Source of the DNA: Micromonospora purpureochromogenes
GTDB taxonomy: Bacteria > Actinomycetota > Actinomycetes > Mycobacteriales > Micromonosporaceae
NCBI RefSeq assembly: GCF_900091515.1
Contig: NZ_LT607410.1
Coordinates: 2,976,001-3,040,000, forward strand
Direction of reading: 5' to 3'
DNA length: 64,000 nucleotides
Shown piece by piece: positions 1 through 10,986 of this stretch. How positions within the stretch are numbered: position 1 is the stretch's first letter; each line of letters starts with the position of its first letter. Position numbers and translations under genes: made by a program. The notes beneath the pieces were generated by a model. The model ran no database searches. It was given only the letters and a program-made list of their open reading frames with translations, and was not told where the DNA came from.

Positions 1-58
1 GTGAGGCGACCCGCCCGGGGAGCACCGGTCCACCGTGCGGGCGTGGTAGACATGCCGC

Positions 59-640
59 GTGGAGGACCTGGTGCTGGACGCCGCCCGGGACTGCGTGCTG
101 GCCTACGGGGTGCGCCGTACGACATTGACAGACGTCGCGCGTCGTGCCGGGGTTTCGCGAATGACCGTCTACCGGCGATGGCCCGACGTGCAGTCACTGA
201 TCGGGGACCTGATGAGCCGGGAGTGGCATCAGGTGCTGGTGGCCACCGGGGAGGACGAACCGGACGGGCCGGCGCGGTCCCGCCTTGTGGCGCGGGTGGC
301 AGCGGGGGCGCGGCTGCTGCGGGAGCACCCGCTGCTGTGCAAGATCCGGGATGTCGACCCGGAGGTGCTGCTGCCGTACCTCCTGGACCGGCGCGGCGGC
401 GGTCAGGACGAGATGCTGCAGTTCCTCGCGACGGCGTTGGCCGGCGGCCAGGCCGACGGCTCGGTCCGGCCAGGCGACGCCGCACTGATGGCCCGCGCGG
501 TCTTCCTGACCACGCAGTCCTTCGTGCTCTCCGTCCGGACGGTCACCGACGGCGTGCCGGTCGCCGAGTTCGACCGTGAGCTGGCCCGCCTGGTCGACGG
601 CTACCTGCGTCCGGACCAGGACCTGCGTCAAAGCCCCTAG
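59..640 (+). CDS. TetR-family transcriptional regulator
   Basis: Likely a ligand-responsive repressor of 193 residues. A TetR-type helix-turn-helix lies at about residues 22-42 (TDVARRAGVSRMTVYRRW), followed by the usual variable helical ligand domain. An in-frame TAG at 47-49 leaves GTG 59 as the first possible start, so the gene looks complete. I see no Shine-Dalgarno sequence. It converges on the kinase-like gene, and the two stop codons overlap in the tetranucleotide CTAG (637-640). Its place next to kinase, flavoprotein and glpD genes resembles the M. tuberculosis Rv2249c-Rv2252 neighbourhood, where a TetR gene also sits in the group. Control of the 3070-3094 operator is inference. Confidence 0.9.
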   Translation: MEDLVLDAARDCVLAYGVRRTTLTDVARRAGVSRMTVYRRWPDVQSLIGDLMSREWHQVLVATGEDEPDGPARSRLVARVAAGARLLREHPLLCKIRDVDPEVLLPYLLDRRGGGQDEMLQFLATALAGGQADGSVRPGDAALMARAVFLTTQSFVLSVRTVTDGVPVAEFDRELARLVDGYLRPDQDLRQSP

Positions 641-1500
641 CCGGCAATGATCCGGAGCGCCCCGGTCCGTACCTCGACGTGCACCTCCGCTGCCCGGGCG
701 ACGGGATCCCCGTCCCCGTACACGGCGACCGGACGGTCCGCGCGCACGGTGACCGAGCTGCCGCGGTAGGAGGTGACCTGCCGCAGCCGCACGTGCGAGC
801 CGGTACGCATCCGCCACAGGGCGACCGGGAACAGCAGTCGACTGGCGTGTCGGATCACCACCACCTCCAGGGCCCCGTCGTCGGGCCGCGCCGCCGGGGC
901 GACGTGGAGTCCACCCCCGTAGTACCCGCAGTTCGCGGCGACGACGGTGTAGGCGTGCACCTGCTCCGTCCGGCCGTCGAGGGTGATCGTGTACCGGGTG
1001 CGGGGCCAGCGCAGCAGCGCGCGCAACCCGGTGGTGGGATACACCAGCGACGCGGGCAGGCGGGACCGGTTGGCCAGTTCGTTGGCGGCGGCGTCGATGC
1101 CGGCGTAGACGCTTCCGATGATCGTCTGCCCCGCTACGCGGAGCACGTCCAGCTGCCGGACCGGACCGTGCAGCAGCAGGTCGGCGACCTCGGTGGGGGA
1201 GTGCGGTAGCAGCAGTTGACGGGCCAGGTCGTTGCCGCGCCCGGCGGGGATGACGCCGAGCAGCCCGCCGGCGTCGACGACGGCGCCGGCGAGCAGTCGG
1301 ATGGTGCCGTCGCCGCCGGCGGCGACGACGACCTCACCGGCGTCGACCGCCTCGGCGGCGCACCGGCGGGCCTGCTCGACAGTTTGCGTGTACTCCACCC
1401 GGATCCGCGCGCCGGCGGCACGCAGGTGGTGGGCCACCGGCATCAGGCGGGACAGTCCCCGGCGCGCGGCCGGCCCGAGGATCACCGCGAAGGCGCGCAC
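637..1500 (-). CDS. Diacylglycerol/lipid kinase family protein
   Basis: Probably an ATP-dependent lipid kinase of the DagK/YegS catalytic fold, 287 residues. The nucleotide-binding GGDGT motif is at residues 62-66, followed by PAGRGND at about 86-92. The C-terminal beta-sandwich region ends in the typical CYGDGDP-like stretch (YGDGDPVARAAEVHV). GTG 1500 is chosen because it begins one base after the TGA of the flavoprotein gene upstream, so the pair is translationally coupled. The longer open frame to 1653 only shadows that gene. The M. tuberculosis relative Rv2252 is a diacylglycerol kinase beside an AGPS-like flavoprotein. The exact lipid substrate cannot be told from sequence. Confidence 0.87.
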   Translation of the reverse strand: MRAFAVILGPAARRGLSRLMPVAHHLRAAGARIRVEYTQTVEQARRCAAEAVDAGEVVVAAGGDGTIRLLAGAVVDAGGLLGVIPAGRGNDLARQLLLPHSPTEVADLLLHGPVRQLDVLRVAGQTIIGSVYAGIDAAANELANRSRLPASLVYPTTGLRALLRWPRTRYTITLDGRTEQVHAYTVVAANCGYYGGGLHVAPAARPDDGALEVVVIRHASRLLFPVALWRMRTGSHVRLRQVTSYRGSSVTVRADRPVAVYGDGDPVARAAEVHVEVRTGALRIIAG

Positions 1501-1501
1501 C

Positions 1502-3067
1502 TCAGGGCACCAGGATGCCGGGGTTGAGGGTGCCGGCCGGATCCAGGTGCCGCTTGACCGCCCGGAGCAGGTCCACGGCGACGTCCCCGATCTCGGTGGC
1601 GTACCACGTCCGGTGGTCGGCGCCCACCCCGTGGTGGTGGGTGATGGTGGCACCCGCGGCGACGATCGCGTCGCCGGCGGCCGCCTTCGCGGTACGCCAG
1701 CGGCCGATCGGGTCGGAACCCGGGGAGCAGATCACCGTGAAGTACAGCGAGGCGCCGGTTTCGTAGACGTGGGACACGTGGCCCAGCACCAGCGCCCCGT
1801 CCGGTAGCGCGTCGAGGAGGGCCTGCCGGACGCGGTCGTGCACCTGCGGCAACGTCGACCAGTACGCCGCGGTCTCCAGGGTCTCGGCGAACGCCCCGGC
1901 GTCCAGCAGCGCGTCGCGCAGGTACGGGGCGTCGAAGCGGTGCCGGGCCCACTGCTGCCCCGCCTCCGCTCCCAGCGGCCCGCCGCCGTGTGCGGCCAGC
2001 ACGTCGGCGGCCGCCTCGGCGGTGGCCCGGACGTCGGCGCCCTCGTACCCGGCGATCAGCAGGCACCCCCCGTCGGAGCGGCCGGAGCCGGCGGCCCCGA
2101 TCATGGTCTCGATCTCGTCGGAGAGTCGTAGCACCGTGGGTCGGGGCCCGTCCTGCGCCAACCGGCGTACGGCGTCCAGGCCGGCGGCGAACGACTCGAA
2201 CCGCCAGCCCTCGTAGTGGGACTGCGCCGGCAGGGGACGCACCCGCACGGTGACGTCGGTGATGATGCCGAGCGTGCCCTCGCTGCCCAGGAAGAGCTGC
2301 CGCAGGTCGGGGCCGGCGGCCGAGGCGGGCGCGCGACCGATCCGGAGGGTGCCGCGGGGCGTGGCGACCGTCAGTGCCGTCACCATGTCGTCGAAGCGGC
2401 CGTAGCCGGCCGACGCCTGGCCGGAGGAGCGGGTGGCGGCGAATCCGCCGATGGTCGCGTACTCGTAGGACTGTGGGACGTGGCCGAGCGTCAGCCCGTG
2501 CGCGGCGAGCAGCTCCGCGGCCCGCGGGGCGGGCAGCCCCGCCTGCAGGGTGGCGGTCCGGGACACCGGGTCGACGGCGACGACGCGGTCGAGCCGGCCG
2601 AGGTCGACGGTCACGTGCCGGGCCGCGGCGGGCGTCAGGCCACCCACGACGGAGGTGCCGCCGCCGAAGGGAACGACCGCGACGCCGTGCGCGGAGCAGG
2701 CGTCGAGTACGGCCACGACCTCGGCGTGCTCGGCCGGTCGGACCACCGCCTGCGGGGCGAGGGTCGGCCGGCCGAGCCGGTCGCGCAGCAGGTCGGGCGT
2801 CGACATGCCCGCCGCGTGGCGCGCCCGAGCCGGCGCGGTGGTGACCACGTGCTCGTCGCCGACCGCGCGCCGCAGCGCGTCGAGGACGGCGTCGTCGAGT
2901 TCGCAGTCCGGCAGGGTGACCTCGGCCAGCGGCACGGCCGGCGGTGGCGGCGCCAGGTCGAGCACGTGCGCCAGCAGTCTCCTCGCGCCGTCGGGCAGCT
3001 CCCTCGCGGCCTCCGCCGTTCCCCAGCGGGCCCAACCGGTGCGCGACGCTTCCCCTCGTTTATTCAT
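1502..3067 (-). CDS. FAD-binding oxidase, alkyl-DHAP synthase-like
   Basis: A 521-residue flavoprotein of the VAO/PCMH fold. Its FAD-binding region has the PFGGGTSVVGG motif, then IGGFAATRSSGQASAGYGRFDDMV and LFLGSEGTLGIITDVTV as in alkyldihydroxyacetone-phosphate synthase (AGPS). The C-terminus carries a conserved HHHGVGADH segment, as seen in AGPS relatives. AGPS swaps the acyl chain of acyl-DHAP for a fatty alcohol to make ether lipids; whether this protein does so is inference. ATG 3067 is preferred over GTG 3094, because the GTG lies inside an inverted repeat that looks like an operator. Neither start has a strong ribosome-binding site. It is coupled to the kinase gene downstream. Confidence 0.85.
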   Translation of the reverse strand: MNKRGEASRTGWARWGTAEAARELPDGARRLLAHVLDLAPPPPAVPLAEVTLPDCELDDAVLDALRRAVGDEHVVTTAPARARHAAGMSTPDLLRDRLGRPTLAPQAVVRPAEHAEVVAVLDACSAHGVAVVPFGGGTSVVGGLTPAAARHVTVDLGRLDRVVAVDPVSRTATLQAGLPAPRAAELLAAHGLTLGHVPQSYEYATIGGFAATRSSGQASAGYGRFDDMVTALTVATPRGTLRIGRAPASAAGPDLRQLFLGSEGTLGIITDVTVRVRPLPAQSHYEGWRFESFAAGLDAVRRLAQDGPRPTVLRLSDEIETMIGAAGSGRSDGGCLLIAGYEGADVRATAEAAADVLAAHGGGPLGAEAGQQWARHRFDAPYLRDALLDAGAFAETLETAAYWSTLPQVHDRVRQALLDALPDGALVLGHVSHVYETGASLYFTVICSPGSDPIGRWRTAKAAAGDAIVAAGATITHHHGVGADHRTWYATEIGDVAVDLLRAVKRHLDPAGTLNPGILVP

Positions 3068-3069
3068 GT

Positions 3070-3094
3070 GTGACAGAGTTACACTCAATGTCAC
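3070..3094. promoter_or_regulatory. Nested inverted repeat between divergent flavoprotein and glpD genes
   Basis: The arms GTGAC (3070-3074) and GTCAC (3090-3094) enclose a perfect GAGT-TAC-ACTC repeat (3076-3086). It lies in the only gap between the divergent flavoprotein and glpD genes and is AT-richer than its surroundings. A TetR-type operator serving both directions is a reasonable reading, and the TetR gene at the end of the cluster is the candidate binder. Confidence 0.5.
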
Positions 3095-3113
3095 TCAGAA
3101 TCAAGGAGTTCGG

Positions 3114-4640
3114 GTGGACGCATCGCTGACCGGCGCCCGCCGTGACCGTGACCTGGACGAGCTGGCCGCCGGCACCGCCGTCGACGTCCTCGTGGTCGGG
3201 CTGGGCGTCACCGGTGCCGGCGTGGCGCTCGACGCCGCCAGCCGTGGACTGTCCGTGGTCGCCGTCGACGCGCACGACCTGGCGCACGGCACCTCCCGAT
3301 GGAGTTCCAAGCTGGTGCACGGAGGTCTGCGCTACCTCGCCCACGGTGAGGTCGGCGTCGCCTACGAGAGCGCGGCCGAACGCCACCTGCTGCTGACCCG
3401 TACCGCCCCGCACCTCACGCGCCCGCTGCCGATGCTGCTCCCGTCGACCGGTCTCACCACCGGGTGGCAGGATCGCGCGGCGGCGGCGGGGCTGCGCGCC
3501 GGAGACCTGCTGCGTACCTGCGCCGGGACGTCCCGCCGTACCCTTCCCGGCACCCGCCGGCTCGGCCCGGCCGAGGCCGGCGCGATGGCACCGGCGCTGC
3601 GCCGGGCCGGACTGCGCGGGGCGCAGCTGTCGTGGGACGGCCAGCTCTGCGACGACGCCCGCCTCGTCGTCGGCCTCGCCCGCGCGGCCGCGGCCCGCTC
3701 CGCCCGCATCCTGCCCCGGTGCCGGGCCGTCGACCTGCACCGGGACGGCGCCACCATCGAGGACACCCGTACCGGGAGCCGGCTGCACGTCTCCGCCCGC
3801 GCGGTCGTCAACGCCACCGGTGTGTGGGCGAGCAACCTCACCCCGCACGTCCGGCTGCGCCCGTCGCGGGGTACGCACATCGTCCTGTCCGCCGCCCGCC
3901 TCGGCGGGCTCTGGACGGGGCTGACGATCCCGGTGCCGGGTGAGTTCACCCGGTACGTCTTCGCCCTGCCCCAGACCGACGGCCTGGTCTACGCCGGCCT
4001 GACCGACGAGGCGGTGGACGGCCCCGTTCCCGACGTGCCGGAACCCACCGAGGCCGACGTCGCGTTCCTGCTCGACGTGCTCAACAGTGTCCTCGACGCG
4101 CCCCTGCGCCCCTCCGACGTCCTCGGCGCGTACGCCGGGCTCCGCCCGCTGCTGGCCGGCGGCGACTCCCGGACCGCCGACATCTCCCGGCGGCACGCGG
4201 TCATCGACGACCCGGACGGCATCATCACCGTGGTCGGCGGCAAGCTCACCACCTACCGCCGGATGGCGCAGGACGCCGTCGACACTGCGGTACGTGCGCG
4301 TCGGCTCACCGCCGGCCCCTGCCGTACCCGGCGGCTCCCGCTCCCCGGCGCCGCGAGCCGCGCCCAGCTGGCCCGGGTGCCGGCACCCCGCCGGCTCGTC
4401 CAGCGCTACGGCACCGAGGCGGTCGCCGTCCTCGCCGAGGCGCCGGTCGGGCTCCGCCGGCCGATCGGGCCGGACATCCCGGTCACCGGGGCCGAGTTGC
4501 TCTGGGCCGTCCGGCACGAACTCGCGCTCACCGTCGACGACCTGCTTGACCGGCGTACCCGCATCGGGCTCGTCCCGGCGCACCGGGAGGCCGCGCTGCC
4601 CGTGGCGGAGGACGTCCTCGCCCTGGCCGGGCGGGGGTGA
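3114..4640 (+). CDS. glpD: Glycerol-3-phosphate dehydrogenase, FAD-dependent
   Basis: Oxidises sn-glycerol 3-phosphate to dihydroxyacetone phosphate with FAD, normally passing electrons to the membrane quinone pool. The protein has 508 residues, slightly shorter than typical actinobacterial GlpD. The N-terminal dinucleotide-binding motif is GLGVTGAGVALDAASRG, followed by the family signature SRWSSKLVHGGLRYL. The C-terminal part has the VGGKLTTYRRMA segment shared by GlpD proteins. GTG 3114 is chosen for AAGGAG at 3103-3108. It is divergent from the flavoprotein gene, and its product DHAP is the precursor of the acyl-DHAP an AGPS-like enzyme would use. That links the genes functionally, though this is inference. 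Confidence 0.92.
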   Translation: MDASLTGARRDRDLDELAAGTAVDVLVVGLGVTGAGVALDAASRGLSVVAVDAHDLAHGTSRWSSKLVHGGLRYLAHGEVGVAYESAAERHLLLTRTAPHLTRPLPMLLPSTGLTTGWQDRAAAAGLRAGDLLRTCAGTSRRTLPGTRRLGPAEAGAMAPALRRAGLRGAQLSWDGQLCDDARLVVGLARAAAARSARILPRCRAVDLHRDGATIEDTRTGSRLHVSARAVVNATGVWASNLTPHVRLRPSRGTHIVLSAARLGGLWTGLTIPVPGEFTRYVFALPQTDGLVYAGLTDEAVDGPVPDVPEPTEADVAFLLDVLNSVLDAPLRPSDVLGAYAGLRPLLAGGDSRTADISRRHAVIDDPDGIITVVGGKLTTYRRMAQDAVDTAVRARRLTAGPCRTRRLPLPGAASRAQLARVPAPRRLVQRYGTEAVAVLAEAPVGLRRPIGPDIPVTGAELLWAVRHELALTVDDLLDRRTRIGLVPAHREAALPVAEDVLALAGRG

Positions 4641-4746
4641 CCGCGCGGTCCGACGGCCCAGGGAGGCCATCCGACACCGCGGGACCTAGTTCAGGCGCCT
4701 GCCCAGCCAGAGACCGGCCTCGGCGTAGCCGTGCCGACCACAGGGC

Positions 4747-5178
4747 CTAGTCCTCGACGGTCACGCCGTGATTCGCGCACGCGGCAACGAGCTCGGGAAC
4801 GGCCTCACTCAACCGGCGCCGGTAGAGCTCGGCTCCGGGTGAGAAACCCGCCGCCTGCCCATCCTGCACGCGTTGCACCAGGCCGGCCACCAGGACGCCC
4901 TTCGCCTTGAGGTCCTCGTGCCGGGAGTCCTCGAACAGCCGGCCCACCCGGGTGACATCGTCAGCGGCCACCTCCTCGCCGCGTCCGGCTCGTACGAAGG
5001 CATCGGCAGCGCCGCACGCGGTCACCCCCGGGTCTTCGTTCCGCCCATCGCTGAGCCGGTACGCACCCCACCCTCCCAGGGTGAGTACGAGCAGCACGAT
5101 GGCGACGACAACCTTCCAGCGCTGCGGCCCACTCCGGCCGGACGCGGGCGGATCGGCGTCAGGACGTTGGTCGATCAT
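4747..5178 (-). CDS. Membrane-anchored protein of unknown function
   Basis: A 143-residue protein with a proline- and charge-rich N-terminus, one transmembrane segment at about residues 24-44 (VVVAIVLLVLTLGGWGAY) and an extracytoplasmic domain of about 100 residues. The exported part holds two cysteines (in VTACGAAD and VAACANHG) and a helical, charged middle. I do not recognise the family. It stands alone between glpD and furA, facing away from furA. The 413-bp gap between this gene and furA contains only the furA promoter as a visible signal. Confidence 0.7.
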   Translation of the reverse strand: MIDQRPDADPPASGRSGPQRWKVVVAIVLLVLTLGGWGAYRLSDGRNEDPGVTACGAADAFVRAGRGEEVAADDVTRVGRLFEDSRHEDLKAKGVLVAGLVQRVQDGQAAGFSPGAELYRRRLSEAVPELVAACANHGVTVED

Positions 5179-5555
5179 GCGAAAGTCCGTTCGTCAACAA
5201 GCGCGGGGTGGGAGAAGCCGAACACGTGCCGCCGGCCGTCATCGGGTTTCCTCGCCCTGCTGTGTGACGGCAGGGCAGGATACCCCGTTGATCAAGCTCC
5301 CAGAACCGCCCCTGGTGGCCCGACCGGCCCGCCAGTTGCCGCTGCCCCATTCGCTGAGATGGATTCGCGCGTCACTGTGCCACGAGGGCGCTCACGGGCT
5401 GTCGGTCGTTGAAGCTGACGGGTGCGGGGCCCAGGAAGCCCGGTGGATCGGTCCGAGCCGGGTAGGCCGCCACGGGGGTCGTCGCACGGCGACCAGAGGG
5501 GCGGGCGACGACCGGAATCGCCCGGAAGACAACGGCCACCGGATGAAGCAAAAAC

Positions 5556-5592
5556 TTGATTAGTTCCAGAAAACTGGGCTATGTTCGTCGCA
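5556..5592 (+). promoter_or_regulatory. furA promoter, probable leaderless start
   Basis: An AT-rich island gives a -35-like TTGATT (5556-5561), an 18-bp spacer and a -10-like TATGTT (5580-5585). Transcription would begin at or next to the A of the furA ATG (5592), which has no Shine-Dalgarno sequence, so the mRNA would be leaderless. The short inverted repeat AACT-TGATT-AGTT (5553-5565) overlaps the -35 box and is a candidate FurA operator. I recall that mycobacterial furA has the same leaderless arrangement. Confidence 0.6.
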
Positions 5593-6020
5593 TGCCGTCC
5601 GACTTCGAGACCCAGCTGCGGGCGGTCTCGTTGCGCGTGACCCGGCCCCGGTTGGCGGTGCTCGCCGCGCTGCGCGACCATCCGCACGTCGACACCGACA
5701 CGGTGATCGCGCTGGTCCGGGCGGATCAGCCCACGGTCTCCCACCAGGCGGTCTACGACGTGCTCCGGGCGCTCACCGACGCCGGTCTGGTGCGGCGCAT
5801 CCAGCCTGCCGGTGCGACCGCCCGGTATGAGTCGCGGGTGGGGGACAACCACCACCATGTCGTGTGCCGCTCCTGCGGCGCGATCGCCGACGTCGACTGC
5901 GCCGTCGGCCATGCTCCCTGTCTCACCGCCTCGGACGACCACGGTTTCGTGCTCGACGAGGCGGAGGTTGTGTATTGGGGCACCTGTCCCGACTGTGCGA
6001 CCGAACGCACCTCCCAGTGA
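5592..6020 (+). CDS. furA: Fur-family redox-sensing repressor FurA
   Basis: A 142-residue metal-binding repressor that in actinobacteria controls itself and katG and is inactivated by peroxide. It has the Fur winged-helix region (VTRPRLAVLAALRDHPHVDTD, then SHQAVYDVLRALTDAGLVRR), the NHHHVVCRSCG metal/dimerisation motif and a C-terminal CPDC pair, giving a CxxC...CxxC structural zinc site. ATG 5592 is preferred to the longer frame from 5556 because homologues begin with a short MxxDFExxLR stretch and the promoter lies just upstream. It is 23 bp from katG and surely co-transcribed with it. Confidence 0.94.
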   Translation: MPSDFETQLRAVSLRVTRPRLAVLAALRDHPHVDTDTVIALVRADQPTVSHQAVYDVLRALTDAGLVRRIQPAGATARYESRVGDNHHHVVCRSCGAIADVDCAVGHAPCLTASDDHGFVLDEAEVVYWGTCPDCATERTSQ

Positions 6021-6043
6021 TCCGCCAGCTCGGAAGGAAGTAG

Positions 6044-8320
<2,277 letters not shown>

Positions 8321-8335
8321 CCCGGCTCCAACCGC

Positions 8336-8373
8336 CGAGCCCCGGTCGATCCACAAAGATCGACCGGGGCTCG
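8336..8373 (+). terminator. Terminator hairpin after katG
   Basis: A perfect 15-bp stem (8336-8350 with 8359-8373) with an 8-base loop, CCACAAAG. It starts 16 bases after the katG stop codon. There is no long T run, as usual in high-GC actinomycetes. Confidence 0.85.
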
Positions 8374-8537
8374 TCCGCTTGGATTCGGTCCTCTGGGCCG
8401 GGCATCACAGCTCGCCGGCTCGTCATCACGTGGAGTCCGGGCGGATGGCAACTGGTAAGTAGCAAAGTGGCTTAAAGTTCCGATATAGGATGTTCGGGGA
8501 GGTGTGCACGGGGGTTGCGGAAGGGCGGTAGGAGTAC

Positions 8538-10262
8538 TTGCTAGCCGGTACACATAGGCAACAGGGCGAGGTTGATCTGCAGGCGGATCTGGCAGTCCGG
8601 CCAGTCACCCGGCGTTCACGTCGGCGAATCGTCGCGGTGCTGGTGCTGGCGCTGGCGGTGTCCCTCCCCCTGGTTGCGCATGTTCTCGAGCTCAGGTCGA
8701 ATCGGGGAGCCGTTCCGCCCGTGATCCACACGTACCATCTCAGCCCGACCGGGGACGATGCCCTCGACGGTTCCTCGCCCGCCAATGCATGGCGATCGCT
8801 GGACAAGGCCGCCGCCTTCGCCTTCAAGCCGGGAGACAAACTTCTCCTCGAAGGCGGTGTGCGCTTTCGTGGGAGCCTGACCTTCGGGCCCGGCGAGGCG
8901 GGTGACGCGGCGAATCCGGTCGTCGTCGGCACCTACGGCGCCGGCCGTGCCACGATCGAGGCCGTCGGCGGCGCGGGGGTCAGGGTGCACAACACGGCCG
9001 GCGTCGAGATTCGCGACCTGGTGGTCGTCGGCGGCGGGGCGGACAACAGGACCACCGGCGGGATCGAGCTCTACTCCGACCTGACCGACGGCCGGCAACT
9101 CGACCACGTGGACATCTCCGGGGTCGAGGTGAGCGGATTCAAGAACGGCATCCAGATCGGCGCCGGCCCGAAATCCACCGGCTTTCGTGGTGTACGGATC
9201 CGTGCTGCCAACCTGCACGGCAACACGGAGAACGGGCTGATCAGCTTCGGACCTCGCTTCGACGCCGCGGCGCCGCGCTATGCGCACGAAGACGTCGTCG
9301 TGTCGCAGGTCGAGGCGCACCACAACTCGGGAGACCCGAGCAATCACTTCAGTAACACCGGCAGCGGAATCGCGCTCGGAAGTGTGCGAGGTGGGCGCAT
9401 CGAGCGGTCCAGCGCGCACGACAACGGGTGGGCGGCTGCGGCGCCCGAAGGGCCGGTCGGCATTTGGACCTGGGATTCGACCGCCGTGGTCATGGAGCGC
9501 AACGTCTCATTCCGCAACCACACGGCCGGCCAGAAGGACGGCGGTGGCTTCGACATGGACCAGAACGTGTCCTCGTCGGTCCTGCAGTACAACCTGTCGT
9601 ACGACAACGACGGCGCCGGCTACCTGCTCTACAGCGGCCAAGCCAACGCCGCGCACACCGACAACGTGGTCCGTTTCAACATCAGCCTCAACGACGCCCG
9701 CAAGCTGCCGGAGTACGCGGGTATCCACCTGGCCGGGTCGGTCAACAACGCCGAGGTCTACCACAACACCGTGGTGATGGAGGCGAAGGGCTGGGCCCCC
9801 GCGGCCATCCGTTTGCAGAAGTTCTTTGGTGGCTTGTCCAACGTCGTCCTGCGCAACAACCTGATCGTCTCGGGCGGGACCAACCTCGTGATCGCCGATG
9901 AGTTCTCGAGGGCCGACGTCCTGCTGCAGGGCAACAACTTCTTCACCGAATCGGGGACCTGGGCCGTTTCGTGGGCCGGCGCGTCCTACGCCAATCTGGA
10001 CGATTGGCGCGCGGCGACCGGGCAGGAACGGCTCGGGGGGAAGGCCAGCGGATCGAGCGCAGACCCGCGTTTCGGGAGGGCCAGCCGCTCCGGCTCGCCG
10101 GCCCAACGGGCCGAAGCGCTCACGCCGCGCCGCGATTCGCCGCTGGCGGGCCGCGCCCTCAACCTCCGGGCGCTTTTCGATGTCGATCCGGGACCGGTGG
10201 ACTTCCTCGACCGGCCGCTCGTCCGGGCCGGCACCGTCGGAGCCATCCAGCCCGCCGCCTGA
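8538..10262 (+). CDS. Exported right-handed beta-helix protein
   Basis: A 574-residue protein with an arginine-rich N-terminus and a membrane/signal segment at about residues 33-51 (VAVLVLALAVSLPLVAHVL). The rest looks like a right-handed parallel beta-helix. It begins with the HLSPTGDDALDGSSPANAWRS entry segment typical of pectate-lyase-like secreted proteins, followed by rungs rich in NN, GV and V/I-x-D/N repeats. These folds usually bind or cleave polysaccharides, but I see no diagnostic catalytic set. The start is TTG 8538 behind GGAG at 8531-8534, which is close at 3 bases. An AT-rich stretch around 8446-8490 may hold its promoter. galE and a glycosyltransferase nearby suggest a surface-glycan role, as inference. 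Confidence 0.8.
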   Translation: MLAGTHRQQGEVDLQADLAVRPVTRRSRRRIVAVLVLALAVSLPLVAHVLELRSNRGAVPPVIHTYHLSPTGDDALDGSSPANAWRSLDKAAAFAFKPGDKLLLEGGVRFRGSLTFGPGEAGDAANPVVVGTYGAGRATIEAVGGAGVRVHNTAGVEIRDLVVVGGGADNRTTGGIELYSDLTDGRQLDHVDISGVEVSGFKNGIQIGAGPKSTGFRGVRIRAANLHGNTENGLISFGPRFDAAAPRYAHEDVVVSQVEAHHNSGDPSNHFSNTGSGIALGSVRGGRIERSSAHDNGWAAAAPEGPVGIWTWDSTAVVMERNVSFRNHTAGQKDGGGFDMDQNVSSSVLQYNLSYDNDGAGYLLYSGQANAAHTDNVVRFNISLNDARKLPEYAGIHLAGSVNNAEVYHNTVVMEAKGWAPAAIRLQKFFGGLSNVVLRNNLIVSGGTNLVIADEFSRADVLLQGNNFFTESGTWAVSWAGASYANLDDWRAATGQERLGGKASGSSADPRFGRASRSGSPAQRAEALTPRRDSPLAGRALNLRALFDVDPGPVDFLDRPLVRAGTVGAIQPAA

Positions 10263-10357
10263 GCGGTGGCCGGTCGCGAAACAATGCCGGTCAGGCCTGG
10301 TTCCTCGTGGTGGTCGCAGGTTGAGGTCGCCGGGAGCACGTGGCAGGCTCATGCCCC

Positions 10358-10945
10358 ATGATCGATGACTTCGCGAAGACGCAGCTGCACAGCGATCTGC
10401 GGGAGATTCGCGAGGCGATCCTCTGGAAGCTCGACGGGCTCGGCGAGTACGACATCCGTCGCCCGCTGACCGCGACCGGCACGAATCTTCTCGGCCTGGT
10501 CAAGCACCTGTCGGTCTGGGAGGCCAGGTACTTCGGCGAGGTCTTCGGGCGGCCGTTCCCCGAACCCCTGGCCCGCTGGGACGACGCCGAGGCGCGTGGC
10601 AGCGACATGTGGGCGACCGAGCACGAGACGCGCGAGGAGGTCATCGACCGCTACCGTCGCGTGTGGGAGCACTCAGACGCGACGATCATCGCCCTGGACA
10701 TCGACTCGCCCGGCTACGTGCCCTGGTGGCCGCGCCCACAGGTCACGCTGTTCGCCATCCTGGTCCACCTGCTCACCGAGACGAACCGGCACGCCGGACA
10801 CGCCGACATCCTGCGCGAACAGCTCGACGGCCGGACAGGGACAGCAGCCCGATACGCCAACCGGCACCCCGACGAGGCCTTCTGGGAAGCCAGACGCGCG
10901 GAGATCGAGCGGGCCGCCAAGGCAGCCGGTCCCACCGTTGCCTGA
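10358..10945 (+). CDS. DinB/DUF664-family protein, possible mycothiol transferase
   Basis: A 195-residue four-helix protein of the DinB-like superfamily, in the DUF664 branch common in mycothiol-making actinobacteria. The metal-site histidines appear in GLVKHLSVWE near the N-terminus and NRHAGHADILREQLDG near the C-terminus, as in relatives that use a divalent metal to transfer thiols. ATG 10358 (MIDDF) matches the family start better than the earlier GTG 10340. The substrate is unknown. It ends 41 bp from the convergent galE. Confidence 0.85.
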   Translation: MIDDFAKTQLHSDLREIREAILWKLDGLGEYDIRRPLTATGTNLLGLVKHLSVWEARYFGEVFGRPFPEPLARWDDAEARGSDMWATEHETREEVIDRYRRVWEHSDATIIALDIDSPGYVPWWPRPQVTLFAILVHLLTETNRHAGHADILREQLDGRTGTAARYANRHPDEAFWEARRAEIERAAKAAGPTVA

Positions 10946-10986
10946 GGCGCGGTCGTAAGCCGGTGATCGCCGCCGTTGAGCGATGG

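Noticed and set aside
1482..3035. A long arginine-rich minus-strand frame
   Set aside because: It is the alternative frame of the FAD-binding gene, full of R, G and P, as expected from high-GC shadow frames.
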